Assembly: GCF_963576545.1 (NCBI RefSeq)
Contig: NC_083649.1
Coordinates: 10,297,146-10,361,145, forward strand
DNA from: Limanda limanda
Taxonomy: Eukaryota > Chordata > Actinopteri > Pleuronectiformes > Pleuronectidae
DNA: 64,000 nucleotides
Direction of reading: 5' to 3'
Both the position numbers and the translations under genes were made by a program. The notes below the pieces were generated by a model. The model was not told the origin of the DNA, searched no databases, and saw nothing but the letters and a program-made list of their open reading frames with translations. Shown here piece by piece: positions 36,766 through 50,107 of this stretch. Numbering within the stretch: the stretch's first letter is position 1; every line of letters begins with the position of its first letter.

Positions 36766-38095
36766 TACTTTATTGATCCCTCCAGGGATACACCATTTAC
36801 TTACTGCCACTTTTTCACTGTTGTTTTAGTTTCTCCGTCTCATTCAACCTGCTTATTTTTATTCTCATTTTATTGATATTTACTATCAGACATTGGTTCT
36901 GCATCACTCGGTACACACTTTAATTTACAGAGACATATACTTTTATTTGTATTATCTCCTATATTCCCAGACTCGAAAATATTCCATCCTATTTAAAATA
37001 CCGAAGAAGCTGAAAAATAATTTGTAGAAATACAGTGCACAAATCAAAAAACTGAATAAAATATAATAATGTGGGATTCTGTACATTTCTAAGAATAATA
37101 TAAGTAATAATAAGTGTTAATAAGGGATACATCATTTACTTACTGCCACTTTTCCACTGTTTTTTTAGTTTTTCCGTCTCATTCAACTTGCTTATTTTTA
37201 TTCATTTCATAGATATTTACTATCAGACATTGGTTCTGCATTACTCGGTACACACTTTAATTTACATACACATATACTTTTATTTGTATTATCTCTATAT
37301 TCCATCTTATTTTCTTTTTTTTTACATATGTTTATTAGTTTTCCAACAGGTAATACAACACAAAACAAAACAAAAACAAGACAAACATTTGGCTCACACA
37401 CATATTCAAATCCATACAGGCAGAAGATTCAGGGGTCACGTCCTATACAAGTACGAAAAAATTAAAAACAGATGAGTAAAATAAAAGTATACAGAAATAA
37501 AAGTAAATCAATTAAATGGTAAAACAGAGTGCCTCTTTTGAGGCAGAGCATTCTGAGCTATGATACAAACCCTCTTGTGAGAATGGTGGAAACATTCAGA
37601 CCAACATATGACAGAAAGGGTTCCCATGTTTTACGAAAGGCTATTCCATCTTATTTAAAATACCGAAGAAACTGAAAAATAATTTTTAAAATTACAGTGC
37701 ACAAATCAAAAAACTGAATATAATATAATAATGTGTGATTCTGTACATTTCTAAGAATAATATAAGTAATAATAAGTGTTAATAAGGGATACATCATTTA
37801 CTTACTGCCACTTTTCCACTGTTGTTTTAGTTTCTCCGTCTCATTCAACTTGCTTATTTTTATTCTCATTTCATAGATATTTACTATCAGACATTGGTTC
37901 TGCATTACTCGGTACACACTTTAATTTACATACACATATACTTTTATTTGTATTATCTCTATATTCCATCTTATTTAAAATACCGAAGTGAATACCAACT
38001 GAAAAATAATTTTTAAAATTACAGTGCACAAAAAAATATAATATAATAATGTGTGATTCTTAACATTTCAAATAATAACATAAGTAATAATAAGT
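36766..38095 (-). repeat. three tandem copies of a 320-340 bp LINE-associated unit
   Basis: An L2-type LINE tail on the minus strand (complement of ATACTTTATTGATCCCTCCA) opens the array. A unit that includes ACTTACTGCCACTTTTCCAC, TCAGACATTGGTTCTGCAT and TAAGTAATAATAAGTGT occurs three times: from about 36785, 37124 and 37786 (to 38095). The middle copy carries an insertion (37313-37641). Copies 2 and 3 are closer to each other than to copy 1, so copying went in at least two steps. Confidence 0.8.
37313..37641 (-). mobile_element. 5'-truncated LINE (L1-like) insertion with poly(A) and 15-bp target duplication
   Basis: Minus-strand insertion of 329 bases inside repeat copy 2. Its 3' end has AATAAA-type signal sequence (CTAATAAACATATG) followed by an A-rich tail. 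The 15-base TATTCCATCTTATTT flanks both sides (37298-37312 and 37642-37656), as made by target-primed reverse transcription. Its 5' end reads RKTWEPFLSYV-like in one frame, which resembles L1 ORF2 C-termini. A processed mRNA fragment is the alternative. Confidence 0.75.
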
Positions 38096-38159
38096 GTGTT
38101 GTCTTTTACTTTGAAACCGGAAGATCGTCCCCTCCCTTGTCAGTGGTGTGGTCGCTGCA

Positions 38160-38194
38160 GGAAGGAGAAGAAGAAGAAGAAGAAGAAGGAGAAG
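38160..38194. repeat. (GAA)n repeat in the ndfip1 5' UTR region
   Basis: About ten GAA/AAG units some 110-145 bases upstream of the ndfip1 start codon, probably within the transcript. Confidence 0.8.
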
Positions 38195-38304
38195 CTTCTT
38201 CTCTCTGAGGACGATTCACTTCCCTCTTTGCTCTTTATATAACTCCTCTGGTTCCCTCTCGGCTTCTCTCTGCCTGTGGTCGACGACGAGCTGTTCTCAG
38301 CGGA

Positions 38305-41300
38305 ATGGCCGAACCCGGCGCCAGATACCAGCAGGTAGGAGCAAACAACACAACTCACACAACGTCAACACGTTTTAAACCTTCGAGTTGACGTCGGTGA
38401 TCGGAGCAGGTTGAAGAAGACATGTGTGGAGCTGTCATGTCGGTGTCGCCGTCACCAACACGACGCTTTCTTCTCAGGGTTCATTTTTATCCCGAGTTTA
38501 CGTCAAGTTTGTCTCCGAGGACATCGTTGTTTTCAGGTGTTAGCATGCTAGCTGCAGCTAACGCCTCTGTGCTAGCTAGCTGTTTAGCTAACTTGGTATT
38601 TAGTGTTAAGTTACACGTGAACATGATGTAATGGAATATACTGGTAAAAAGTACAAAAGTAAAAATATTGATTTAATGCAATGTATATATATATATTTTT
38701 ATAAATAAAATAATTGGATTATTGCAGTGTAATAAAATACACAGTAAGTAAAAGTATAATAAAATAAAAAACTAGCTGTTATAAGAAAAAGTATTAGATT
38801 AATGCCATGTAATAAAAACACTGTGATAAGTAAAAGTATTGAATTAATAGAATTTAATAAATTACACTGTGATAAGTAAAAATATTGAAGTTATACAATG
38901 CAATAAAATACACTATGATAAGTAAACGCATTGAATTAAAACAATGTAATAAAATAGACAGTGATAAGTGAGAGTTGGAAATTTGAATAATGACAAATTA
39001 TGTGATATGTGAAGGTATTAAATTAATTCAATTTAAATAGTTACACTGTGATAAGCAATGAGTATTTACTGAATGCATAACATGAATCCGACTGTAATAA
39101 GTTAATATAATAAATTAATATATTGTAATGTAAAGTCTGAATCTCCAAGACTTTGTTTACAAAGTCTTAGATAAAGCAGGCACTAAATGATATGTAAATA
39201 GTTCCAATATATTGGACTTAAAAGTTTAGTTGATGAGTTGAGGTATAAGGTAGCATTAAATATAAATACTCAAATAAAGAACAAGTACCTCATAATTGCA
39301 CTAACGTACAACACTTACTAATAAATACTACCCACATCCATGTTTACTTGTTGGATATCACATGATGCACAGCAGTGGGCGTGTTCCCTGGTCATCTAGC
39401 TTAACCTCCAAATCTGCCAGCTGACCTGCTTACTGTTACTGGAGCAGACAGTCCTTATTATAAGTCTGCTCATGTGACTGATTGCAGTCATAATTAATGT
39501 GCAGACCCAATACAGAGCGCGCTGGTATAAAGCCAGTTAATGTTGAAGGTGTTGGCAGCAAGTCCATGTTTTTTTACCTGTGCTTTTTATGTAATTTACA
39601 TCTTCACTGTACTACAATGACCATGTTCTCAGCCCAAAAAAATGGTTGGCGACTCATAAAAACACAGACTTTGTGATAAAGAGGTTCCTGAAATCCTTTA
39701 AGCCCTAAATGGTTCCAGGAGAGGAGTTTACAAATGGTTTTCTCGGGCTTTATCTCAGGGAATGAAAAGTAACAGTCTATTTTAGTGCTTCCTAAAAGGA
39801 ACAAGTTATTTTCCAGAGGATTTACCCTGAAAGAAATGCGTTATACTAACAAGAGTAAATATCAAGTCTGTGCTCTTTTATGATTGAGATGGATGATGTT
39901 ATAAATCCTCCATGTTATATATTTTTGCTTTTATAAGTTAATCTCAAACACACCATAAATACAAAATACATAAATGAAATGTAAAAGTATGTGTGGGGTG
40001 TGGTAGTAACCAGCAAGGCTCATATGACAACCACACCCAAAAGATTTATAAAATATATAAATACAAGAACTCACAAAATCATCTGTACAGGTTGTTAATT
40101 ATCTTTTAATAATTATGCCGTTTTGTTTCCAAAATAATGTCTCAGACAAATTGATTAGTTTTACACATGGATTCACTGGAAATTTAAGTTAATTAATTAC
40201 AATGAATTACTTGAAGGTGGAGTTTCTGTTTCTATTCAATCATGTGGGTTTATTGCTGCATATCTTTCTAAGAGTTTGTAGTAAACCACAGGACGTGTTA
40301 CCCACACCAAAGGGAAAACAAAGGTGTTGTTAACCTGTAATTTACACCTCCGTAACTGCATTGGTGCAGACTTGCTATTTGGGATTCAGTGTGCTGTGTT
40401 GGAAAATTAGCTGAGATGAGTGTTAATGGATTAAATGTGCTTGGTTGTTTAATTTGTGCGTAGGAGAAGCTGAGGTGACCAACAAAGTTGTGGGTTTTTT
40501 AATCGATTGGGCCGCTAATGTGCTTTTAATGAGACACAGAGAAACTGGTCAGGGCTCATTTCTTCTTTCTAATGTTAGAATGTTCTTGTAAAACTTGATT
40601 TGGTTTCAGTTTTATTCCTCTTCTCTGATCAGTTGAGGCTTCATGTTTAAGCTATTTTGCAATAATCATCAAACTATCGTCAGGCAATGTGAAGCGCCTT
40701 TGTTTAAAATAATCTATTGTTAAATGGAAAGCACCCAGTGCTGACACAAGTGCAATTAGCCTTAGATAAACAAGGAAGTGTTTTGTTTTTTTTACCTCCC
40801 CCAGCTGCCCAATGAGGAGGACCCAGAAGAGAGTCCACAGGTAGCAGCTGAAGCTCCTCCCCCGTACAGCAGCGTCACCGAGGGCAATGCTGGTAAGACC
40901 ACAACTCTTCAGGATGTTTCTCTGGTGCTGATGTCGTAAACAATGGTGTCACATTTAGGACTTGTTTGGTTTTTCAATTAAATCTTACTTCTCTGTTTGC
41001 AGCTTCTCAAATTTGATAATTTTTTGCCTTTTTTAGTATATGCATATATGTGACGTAAATTCAATATCTTTGGGTTTTGTCTGACAAAAGAAACCATTTG
41101 AAAACATCTCAAAGTTTGAGAAATTGCAACAGGCATTTTTCACTTTTCTGACAATATACAGTTATTGCAGATAACATTCGGCCAACTTGTTACTAATGCT
41201 TCTGTCCTTTTGTTTTTGATGTTGCTGTTTCTGCATCAGCCTTCTTTGACTACAAGGAAGACGGTGCTTTCCCCAAGCCTCCATCATACAATGTAGCCAC

Positions 41301-44300
41301 TACGCTACCCTCCTACGATGAAGCAGAAAGAACCAAAGCTGAGACGACTGTTCCACTGGTAACCGGAAGAGTGAGCGTCTCACTTATTATTTTCCTTTGA
41401 GCAAGTGGTAACATTTTCACTGTATTCGTAAACGGTTGCTCAGAGATTTCTTGTATTGGGGAGCAGGAAATGCTTAGTGTCTAACCACAGAACGTTCTTT
41501 TGATTAGTCTTTGGAATGTACTTCACTTATCTGGTTGTGTAACTGTCTTTTCTGCATGAGTCGCTGGCAGCTTTTGTTGCCGTTTTGAGCAACTGCAGAT
41601 ACTCAGTCATTTAAAAACAGATCTTATCATTCCGATTCAAGGCCACTCAGTCTTTTTGCAAAGAACAAAATCTGTCGTGCTGCCAGACTCAAAAATATGC
41701 TTTCGGCTCCCACAAGCCCTGAATTACAGAGTGTTCACCTGAGTTGGTTCCCTACAAAATGTGACTTAATATTGTTATGACAACTAATAAGTGGAGGGAG
41801 CTTCTGAAGAAAATAGGGGTCTTAAAAAGTAAAACATTGACTTCAATTCTTAATAAAAAGAGATCTAAATTCTCAAAGGTTTTATTTACAAAGGTCTTGA
41901 TTTTGTTCTCCTAACTGTTGTAAACGGTAACATTAGCGAGAAGGTATAAACCTGTAAACCAAAAGTGAAACTGTTGTGACAGTGGACTGTGCGAGAGACG
42001 TTTTCGTCAACATCCTCAGACCTGTTGCAGGCAGGGAAACTGCTGACAAAACTATAATATTAATGTCTAATAATTAATTTACCTAATAAATAAAAGAAGG
42101 CCTTCAAGTTTTTACTGGCCTTCCCTCATGTTTCAGCTTATTTGAATGAGAGAACGTTATTATAATTGCAGTCTTGGTGTTTATCTCTATCACCGCGTGA
42201 TTCCATGCTGTTTCTACAAATTACTAATCAACCTTTATTTCTATATTCATCTTGAATTCTCAAAAGTTAATGCTAAGTAATATATTATATTTGAAATTGG
42301 ACACAGATGTGTCAAAGCTCTGATGACAGCTTTGCTTTTATTGGAATGTATGTTTTGAAACCTGTAACTGCAGTTCTCCCTTTGTTTACCGAAGGCAAAG
42401 TACAATTTGTCCCGTACAGAGTGCAGGTTTATCAGAAGTAGCTCACACACACAAACGCAATATCTGTCTCTTTCTGTGTCTGTGAGCAGCAGAAATTCAA
42501 ACATCTTCGGTAGAAAGCTTGTTCTGAAAAAAATGCTGTTTCTGTTCAAGTCCATCGAGACAATATAAACATCCCAACTTCTGGGAATAAGAAAAGACAG
42601 CTAATCTCTGACCACTAGTGGCCACTGTGATGCATTACTGCATGTGGGGCCACTGTGTTTGATTGTTGGTGTTGTGTTTCTCTGCCACACACTGCCGTGC
42701 GCTCAGCAGCAGCCTCAGCACAGGGAACGCCTGGAGACTCTTGATGATGTAATTCGCAGTTCACTGGAGGTAACTGAGAGGAGTGGGAGGAGAGTGTATT
42801 TGGTCCTGGTTTGGTGTGATGTGAAGACGCAGACGTACCCACAGTGTTTATGTATTTAGTTCCCCACCTTTTCTCGTATGTTTGTGTACTTAGAGTGTTA
42901 GCGAGTGCTTAGTTGATAGTTAAACAGTTGTCCTGTTATCCTGCTTTGTATTTCACTGACTCCAGACCTCTGGTTGAAGTGACAGTGAATAGTCATTCAA
43001 TAGGATTGCTGTGTTGTGATGTTTCCATTGGTCTGTTAGATGTTTGTGTTGTTCAACATCTAGTGTCAGCAGAACTTGCTCTCCACTCTCCACCTTGTGT
43101 TGTACTGTGTTGTAACTTGAATATATCGTTGTGAATTAGATAAAATAAGACATAGTTTATCCAAAGGATTGATTTGATTGAGCAGGACATACAAGAGAGT
43201 GTAAAGCTCTGCTGCTGCCCTCGGAAAGACTGTTGAAGTGTAGCTGACTTTTTTTTTCTCCTTCCTCTCGCTTCCTCCATCAGGATGAAGACTTTGTGAC
43301 CAGAGACGACTTTGAAGATGCCGATCAGCTGAGAATAGGAAATGACGGCATCTTCATGCTCACTTTCTTCAGTAAGTTAACAATCTACTCGTACCTGTTT
43401 TTCTCTATAGCTGCTTTCACACACGCGCTGAAGTCTGGACATTTTCATGACATTTTCCGGAGGGGTTGTATGTAAGAAGGCAACTGTCCGAGTCTGTTGC
43501 TCTTGAAACTTTCCGGATCTTTTCCTGCCAGGAAAATGTCTGGACTCAACTTTCCGTACGTTCGTGTCAGTATTAGTAATTTTGAGTTCGTTTTTTTATC
43601 TAATCTAGTTCTTCTCTCCTCCTTTGTGCTGAAGTTATCTTATTTGTTTATTGTTTAATTTATTTATTTTTTACCAATGAAAAGAGTAATTATATAACCT
43701 GTCTTTCCTGTTTATTTTCTGCTGACATGCATCACTTTTTTTCCCTTCTTTCCAGTGGCATTCCTCTTCAACTGGATCGGTTTCTTCCTGTCTTTCTGTC
43801 TGACCACGTCCGCAGCCGGCCGCTACGGAGCCATCTCAGGCTTTGGCCTCTCTCTCATCAAATGGATCCTCATCGTCCGGGTATGAGCCCACACATGCAC
43901 ACACACATACACACAAACACACACATACACACACTCATTCAAAGACATAAAATGTGGTTTTATGTACGCACAAACAACAAAAGCCCCAAACACCACTCTG
44001 GTATTTTGATGTTGTTTCTGTTGTGGCTGGCTGGTTGGCACTTTGCTGTTTCCTCAAAGGTTTCTTGCCGCTTTCCTCATTCAGTTTTAAAATGCAGGAC
44101 TCATTTGAGTGAAACCAGTGTAAGCCATATTTATTGTAACCCATCATTTCTGTCGTTCTGTTGGTTTCTAGTTCTCCACATACTTCCCCGGTTACTTTGA
44201 TGGACAGTACTGGCTGTGGTGGGTGTTCCTGGTGTTGGGTAAGTAGCCAACTTCTGCATTTAAATAAAATGGGGACTCAAATTTTCTGTTTTGCTTGCGA

Positions 44301-45336
44301 CACATTTGTGTTCTCTTGAACATCATGTGTTGTGTGAACATATATAATGGAGTAGTTACAGCAGGATAGTTGATTTTACCATTGATCGTAGAGGCGTTTC
44401 TCCTTTCAGAAGTATTTCACCAGCTTTTAAACATATTCGGCCATTTTGCAGTTTCCCTGCAGGAGGTAGAGGAAACCAAAGCTGAAGTTGAGTGGGACAG
44501 AAACACAGATGCTCAGCTTTCCCTGGGTCTGCTGGATGACTAATTACTGTTTGCTTACACGTCTGCCTTATCAAAAACAACAGAACAGACCAGTGTCAGA
44601 TTTACAGCTGGTTGAGTTTCCACCAAAGTGACAAGTAATACAGGATTAAATTATTCAACTTCATTTATTAGTTTTTTTTGGGAGTCAGAATCAACTTATA
44701 TTCTGTATTTACATCTTGCACATTTCCTTATTTGAAATATAGAAGCAGATATTTCATATTGCAGTTGTTCATCTTGTGAATTATTCTTTAATGCCTTTCC
44801 AAAGCCTTAAACTGTCCCACTTGCAAGTCAGCTTACATTTCTCCCTAAATAAAGACCAACTTTAAAGTAAAAGTCACTGTTCTGTATCAGAATCCAATAT
44901 ATTGAACTGAGAGTCTTCGCTAACCTCAGTGTGTCGTTGTTACTCAATCGGTCACATGTTGCCAAAAAAGTTCACTGTGCCATGTTGAACCAAAGTCTGC
45001 ATCCACCTGATGTAACTCTGTGTACACGACAAGTGAATGTGAGCTGTTCAAAATGCCTGCAAGAGTTAGCTCGTTCTTAAATTTAGCTTTGTACAATTAT
45101 AGCTTGTGATTTATTAGTTGTGTTTCTTTTACCACGGTTTATATGAGTCACTGGGCCACTAAATATGTGTGTTGCTTACTGTTGCACTCATTTGTACTGT
45201 TGGGCTCACCATCACATTTCTTTGCTCTTCAGGATTTTTGCTCTTCCTGCGTGGGTTCATCAACTATGCCAGAATCCGCAAGATGGCCGACACCTTCGCC
45301 ACCCTGCCACGCACCCGAGTCCTCTTCATCTACTAG
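38305..45336 (+). CDS. ndfip1: NEDD4 family-interacting protein 1, 7 coding exons
   Basis: Golgi/endosomal three-pass membrane adaptor that recruits and activates NEDD4-family HECT ligases through PPxY motifs, promoting substrate ubiquitination and sorting. Coding exons: 38305-38334, 40805-40892, 41240-41370, 43284-43371, 43756-43880, 44172-44238, 45233-45336. Total 633 nt, 210 aa (human 221). The acidic cytosolic N-terminus carries PPPY (28-31), PPSY (53-56) and LPSY (62-65), the WW-binding set of the family. Hydrophobic segments at about 106-128, 136-154 and 168-184 are the membrane passes. The C-terminus ends RVLFIY. The start has good Kozak context (G at -3 and +4). Splice sites are all GT-AG. 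A duplicate-specific name (e.g. ndfip1l) is possible. Confidence 0.96.
38660..39080. repeat. 46-bp tandem minisatellite in ndfip1 intron 1
   Basis: Successive GTGATAAG-type cores begin at 38819, 38865, 38911 and 38957, an exact 46-base period, with more degenerate copies on both sides. Each unit carries AATAAAATACA and a GATAAG word. Confidence 0.75.
43411..43580. repeat. probable MITE fragment in ndfip1 intron 4
   Basis: GCTTTCACACACGCGCTGAA followed by GGACATTTTC and ATTTTCCGGAGG resembles a common family of small inverted-repeat elements in fish. Partial internal complementarity (TGTCCGAG, TTTCCGGA) is visible. Family naming is uncertain. Confidence 0.35.
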
Positions 45337-48300
45337 TCCCACAATCCCCCCCCCCCCCCCTCTTTCACTGAGGCCCACTGTCTGGCTCAATTCAATCAAA
45401 ACAGTAGAAAGGAATCTTTTTTCCTTTGCTTGACATAATTTGGACAATATGTCTATTGTCCCCCTTTGGTGTAAATTAGTGAACGCTGAGAAATCTGTAA
45501 AACCCATCAGTTGTTAGTGGTGAACTGTTAAGTGCTATTTGCAGTTTTGAAGTATGTGATGTATACATTTAATGCCTTATTTACTATTTTACAATCCGTT
45601 GGTAGCAGCTGCACGCACTGTCTCCCTGTTTAACCACCAGGGGGCAGGCTTGTTTTTATTATCTTTTCCACTGGTCTTCAACATCATGAAGTCATTTGTT
45701 CAGAGGGGCCAGTGAGCAATTTTGAAGTTATGGGTTGATATACACAATATTAAATAATATATTTCAAGTATCATTATGTTGTGATTTTACATTCCTGCCC
45801 AATACTTATTGTGTGTGAAATAGAAAATAATTCAGGTAATACACGGTGGAAAAGGGATAATATTGGCTGTTTTTGGGTTCAGGAGCTAATATAGTTGAGG
45901 GCCACTTGTTCAGAAGATCAGGGGGTCGGGTTTCCCGTAAAGCATTGTTTCCTTGTGTATTTATGCTTTGTCTATGCACTCACTGTAACCAGGAATCATT
46001 AATTACCTAACATGTATTTCATCTGAAGCATAAAGGTGCAGTGATGGCCAGTGTGGTCACTGCCTTGCTCAACGGATGGAACTAGCTGATAGTCTGTGAC
46101 AGGTTTCACATGTGCAATTACATAGTTTTCGTCAAAAACAAATGATTCCAACTCTTACTCTTATTGGCACCCCACTGGTTTCCAATGTGGAAAATAACAA
46201 TGTATCACTAGATGTGAATTGGAAACTCTGGCCTGTTCAGAACAAAGTTTACAAATTAATTTAGAGCAGAGAGTTTTATTTTCTTTTACGTAGCAGTGAA
46301 ACATTCAGAGTCGTTATTTTTATGTTAACCCTCGTTCTAATTTCAGGATTGTTTTTATTGCGAGAATTGTATGTATCTGGCTTGGAACATGTTTGGAATT
46401 AAACTGGAAAAGTACACGTTGGTGCCGAGACCTTTATTTCGGGATGAAGGATCCCACTTCCTCTCTGTACTTCCTCGAGATTTATATAACCTTATCAATT
46501 ACATAGATACATTTCAGCCCAGTTGTTTTAATGTGGTCTTACTTTTAACCCAAGTGTCTAAATAGGAAAGTTGTATGAGTTATTAGAGATGTAGTGGATA
46601 ATAAATTATAGAACAGGGTTATCAGAAATATACTTTTCAGTATTTTATGTTTACAATTATACAATCTCTGGTTTGGTGTGTAGAGGGTTAAAAGCAGAGA
46701 GAGAGAAAGCCTCCCTGACCATGATCTTCACTTACTGATCTGAGACATATTTTTAAGCTGTGCTAATTTTAACACGAGACTTATGCGTGTGGAAATCTAC
46801 ATGATTTACAGTCAGTGGCTAATTATACGTGTCGGCAGTGTTTTTTCTTTTCTTCTTGCAGTTGGGACAGGAAGTAAAGGTCACCTCACCTGGAAGACAT
46901 GTCACAGCAACTGTCTTCGGTTTCACTGGAAACGTTCAGTGTCACATCACCTCTCAGGCCTCCCCCCACATGATCATAGCTGGATAATGGCCTCTAGTGG
47001 TGCTCAGCGGAAGCGACATTGACTCAGTTCATCTTTCACAGGTCACAAGGGGTAAAATGTCACCATCAATACTCTGAAATGGTTATTTTACAGGTTATGA
47101 ATCCAAACTGCTGCCAATAGCAGAACAGGAAAGTCGAGCCATAAGATTTTCATGCAGTTAGAGTCTAGAGGCATGTTTGGCCTTCTGGTGGTGTAATACT
47201 AACCAGGGCCGTTCTTCTCATTTCCTGATTTAGATTATCAAAGATTTCATGAAAGGAAACAATCTGCATATTGAAAAGCAACTGTTCAATGTTTCTCTTC
47301 GTTACTTCAAGTCTCCGCTGCTGCGCCACTTGAACTTGAAAATCTGATTTCCTGAAGTAATTTCTTCTTCTGCTGTGTGCCCTTTGGAAAAGCAGAAACA
47401 GCTGTCAGTAAAAACTCACAGATGTTCAGTAGCTCAGGGCCGAAAGTGTGAACTTTGAACTGTCTGAGCTGTAAAAAACCTTATCATTTTATGATTTTTA
47501 TAGTAGACTTTTGTCAGTTCCTTAAATTTAACGCAGAATATATCACCCGTGAAGGTCGGAGAAGGAGAACGACAAGTCGGGCAAAGGTCGTGCGTCCAGT
47601 GATCCACGCTGTCACCAGACGACCTTGGACAAACAGACTTCATTTTGCCAGGTGCAGACGGGTTTAACCGATGACCGTCTTTCAGCTGTAAATCCTGGCA
47701 GAGCGCACAAACAACAACATTCCTTATCATCCACATCTTCCCCAGATTCGGCCTCGGTGCACTCGAATCCCTCCGTAACGTCATCTCGCCTCGGCTCCAG
47801 CAGGGTCACCCGGTGCAGGTGTTCTTGTTATCCAGATGTCATTCATAAAACAGCTCCATTGTGCCAAGAGCTGTCTGTGTCTTGTCAGCTGTCCCCGATT
47901 TACAGAGATGGAAGTATTTCTCCGAGTAATTGATGGGAATTATGTGTGCTTGCCAAGTGCCTACACTGCTCGCATGTTTTGGCTATCTAAAGATAAGAGG
48001 AGACTTTTTTTTGATTTACAGAGAGCAGGGGAGTGAGCTGTCTGTGCAAAGAGACAAGCTTTCCTCTTCTGGCTTCTGTTAGAGTCTGTGCAGCGACGAT
48101 GGGATTTTAGAATCGACGGCTGATAAAGTCGTGCGAATTGTTGAAGTCTGAAATGCGAAATCCTTATTACTTAAAAATAAAAAATGAATATTACGTAGAA
48201 CTGTAGCTTGGTCATTAAGAAAAACAAATCTGCTATAATAACAATAATGATGTCTGTTTATTATTCAACTGTCCCATTAAACCATTACAATATGACATTT

Positions 48301-49373
48301 AGAATTTCCTGCTTTGGGGGTTTTTCTGCTGATTCATAAAATAATTATTCTTATTGATACACATGTTTCTGGCTTGGAGGAATAGTTGCCGACCCCTGCT
48401 GGAAAAAAATGGCACAGTCCAGTATGAACATTTTTGAAAGTAGAATTATTCACTTTTGTTGTCCACAGTTTAATAAGTAGATTAATACCACTCTTTTATT
48501 TCTACACTAAATATGAAGTCACCACTAGAAGCTAGTTGGCTACAGACAGTAATTTTACTCACTTTGGTTTTTATTTTATTTTACCAAAGAAAATTGTATG
48601 CATTAATTGATAAGATTTGACTAAAGAGGAAATTACATTTTACTTCTCTTTGGACAGAGCCAGGCTAACTGTCTCCAGTTGTTATGCTAAGCTAAAGCTA
48701 ACTGGCTGCTAGGGTTATAATTATTTTTGTGTGTCGTCGAATCTGCCCACGAGTGAGTCTGATCAGAACTGTTATATGATATATGATATTAAAAGAATCT
48801 TTCATTATTATTATTATTATTTATTATTTCAATTTTTTAAATATTGCTCACACATTCAGCAGCTGTCTGGTATGAAACTACTGCTGCTAAGCTAAATTAA
48901 GCACAAATGAAACCGGCCAAAAGTGATTCTCACAATAATATATTGGCATTTACATTATTCATCATCTTTGAGACAAGAAACCTTGAGGCCGGTTACTGGA
49001 AAACAACAGAAAAATTCTCACATTTTGAAATTACCCTTCATTATTCAATGTTGGAATATCCTACCCGAGAATCCTCATCACCTCAGACAAACTGCATGTG
49101 GTCAGAGCCTCCTGCTGTCAGTCTGACTTTTAGATGGGAGGTTCCCCAGGATGTGGGGAGGATGTGGGTTGCATCCAAATGATATGTCCTTCTTGTGTGT
49201 GCGCGAGTGTGTGTGATGGGGCGGGGGGGAGGGGTGTTATCATTGATGTGTGAGTCATCCTGACCCTCCCCTCCTCTCCCTGCACTTCATGTGGTGTGTG
49301 CGTATATATGTGTGTGTGTGTGTGTGCGTATATATGTGTGTGTGTGTGTGTGCGTATATGTGTGTGTGTGTGT
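45337..49373 (+). other. ndfip1 3' UTR and downstream spacer
   Basis: Long AT-rich 3' region starting with a poly(C) run at 45348-45360. An AATAAA at 46600-46605 is a plausible distal polyadenylation site, about 1.27 kb after the stop; long ndfip1 3' UTRs are usual. From 46.6 to 49.37 kb I see no gene. A less AT-rich part at 47550-48030 has no supported exons. Confidence 0.5.
46600..46605 (+). terminator. ndfip1: candidate ndfip1 polyadenylation signal
   Basis: AATAAA in AT-rich sequence; the site used in vivo cannot be fixed from sequence alone. Confidence 0.35.
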
Positions 49374-49378
49374 ATATG

Positions 49379-49828
49379 ACTCCATTTACACTTGGCAATA
49401 AAATACGTCTGGTATCCAGATATTACATTTTTACACCTGCTGTTATTTGTCCACGCTGAGATCTGATTGTCCAGCTTGCGTCACTTCCTCCAATCGTTTG
49501 CATTGGATCATCGGATCGGGTGTTTAACAAAAAGTGATGCTGCGATATTGTGTTTGCTTGCGTTTCGATTGGTTTGTCTTCACGTTATCCAGGATTGTCT
49601 CTAATAACATTGACAACATGACAGTTACACACAGTTGTTGAACGGAGATTTACTTTGAAATTGATTTTAAACATTGCATTCCGGACCACCTCCTCTGGCT
49701 CTGATCAGATCACAATCTGGCCCCAGTGCATCTTGGGTACATTTACACCTGTACACGGGAGGTCAATCTGTATCTGACTGCAAACCCAATCACCCAAAAC
49801 GTTGTTCGATGCCGGGTGTAACTGGAGT
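49379..49828. mobile_element. 450-bp MITE with imperfect terminal inverted repeats and ATATG duplication
   Basis: The left end ACTCCATTTACACTTGGCA and the complement of the right end, ACTCCAGTTACACCCGGCA, form terminal inverted repeats of about 30 bases. ATATG directly flanks both sides (49374-49378 and 49829-49833). There is no coding capacity. Internal TTTACACCTG and GATCAGATCACA words are typical of small fish transposons. The superfamily was not assigned. Confidence 0.7.
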
Positions 49829-49961
49829 ATATGTTGCGAATAAGTCTCCATGCTTCTAATGGCATGAAGCAGAATGTGTGTGCATGCATGATGCGTTGTT
49901 ACGTGTTTGTCATGGCTTATTGTGAGAGCATCCCTGTGTATTGTTTATGTATGTGTCTGTT

Positions 49962-49966
<5 letters not shown>

Positions 49967-50020
<54 letters not shown>
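49967..50020. repeat. (GT)n microsatellite
   Basis: About 27 GT units. Confidence 0.95.
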
Positions 50021-50022
<2 letters not shown>

Positions 50023-50107
50023 TTGGTAAAGCAGTGGTGAGTCATCCACAGGCCAGCATCGCCTGTTACCATGGGTCACACACAGCAGGTACCCCACCTC
50101 CCCATGT

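Noticed and set aside
47434..48036. Overlapping frames on both strands at 47.4-48.0 kb as possible exons
   Set aside because: No family resemblance and no consistent splice-site pairing. The region is merely less AT-rich than its surroundings.
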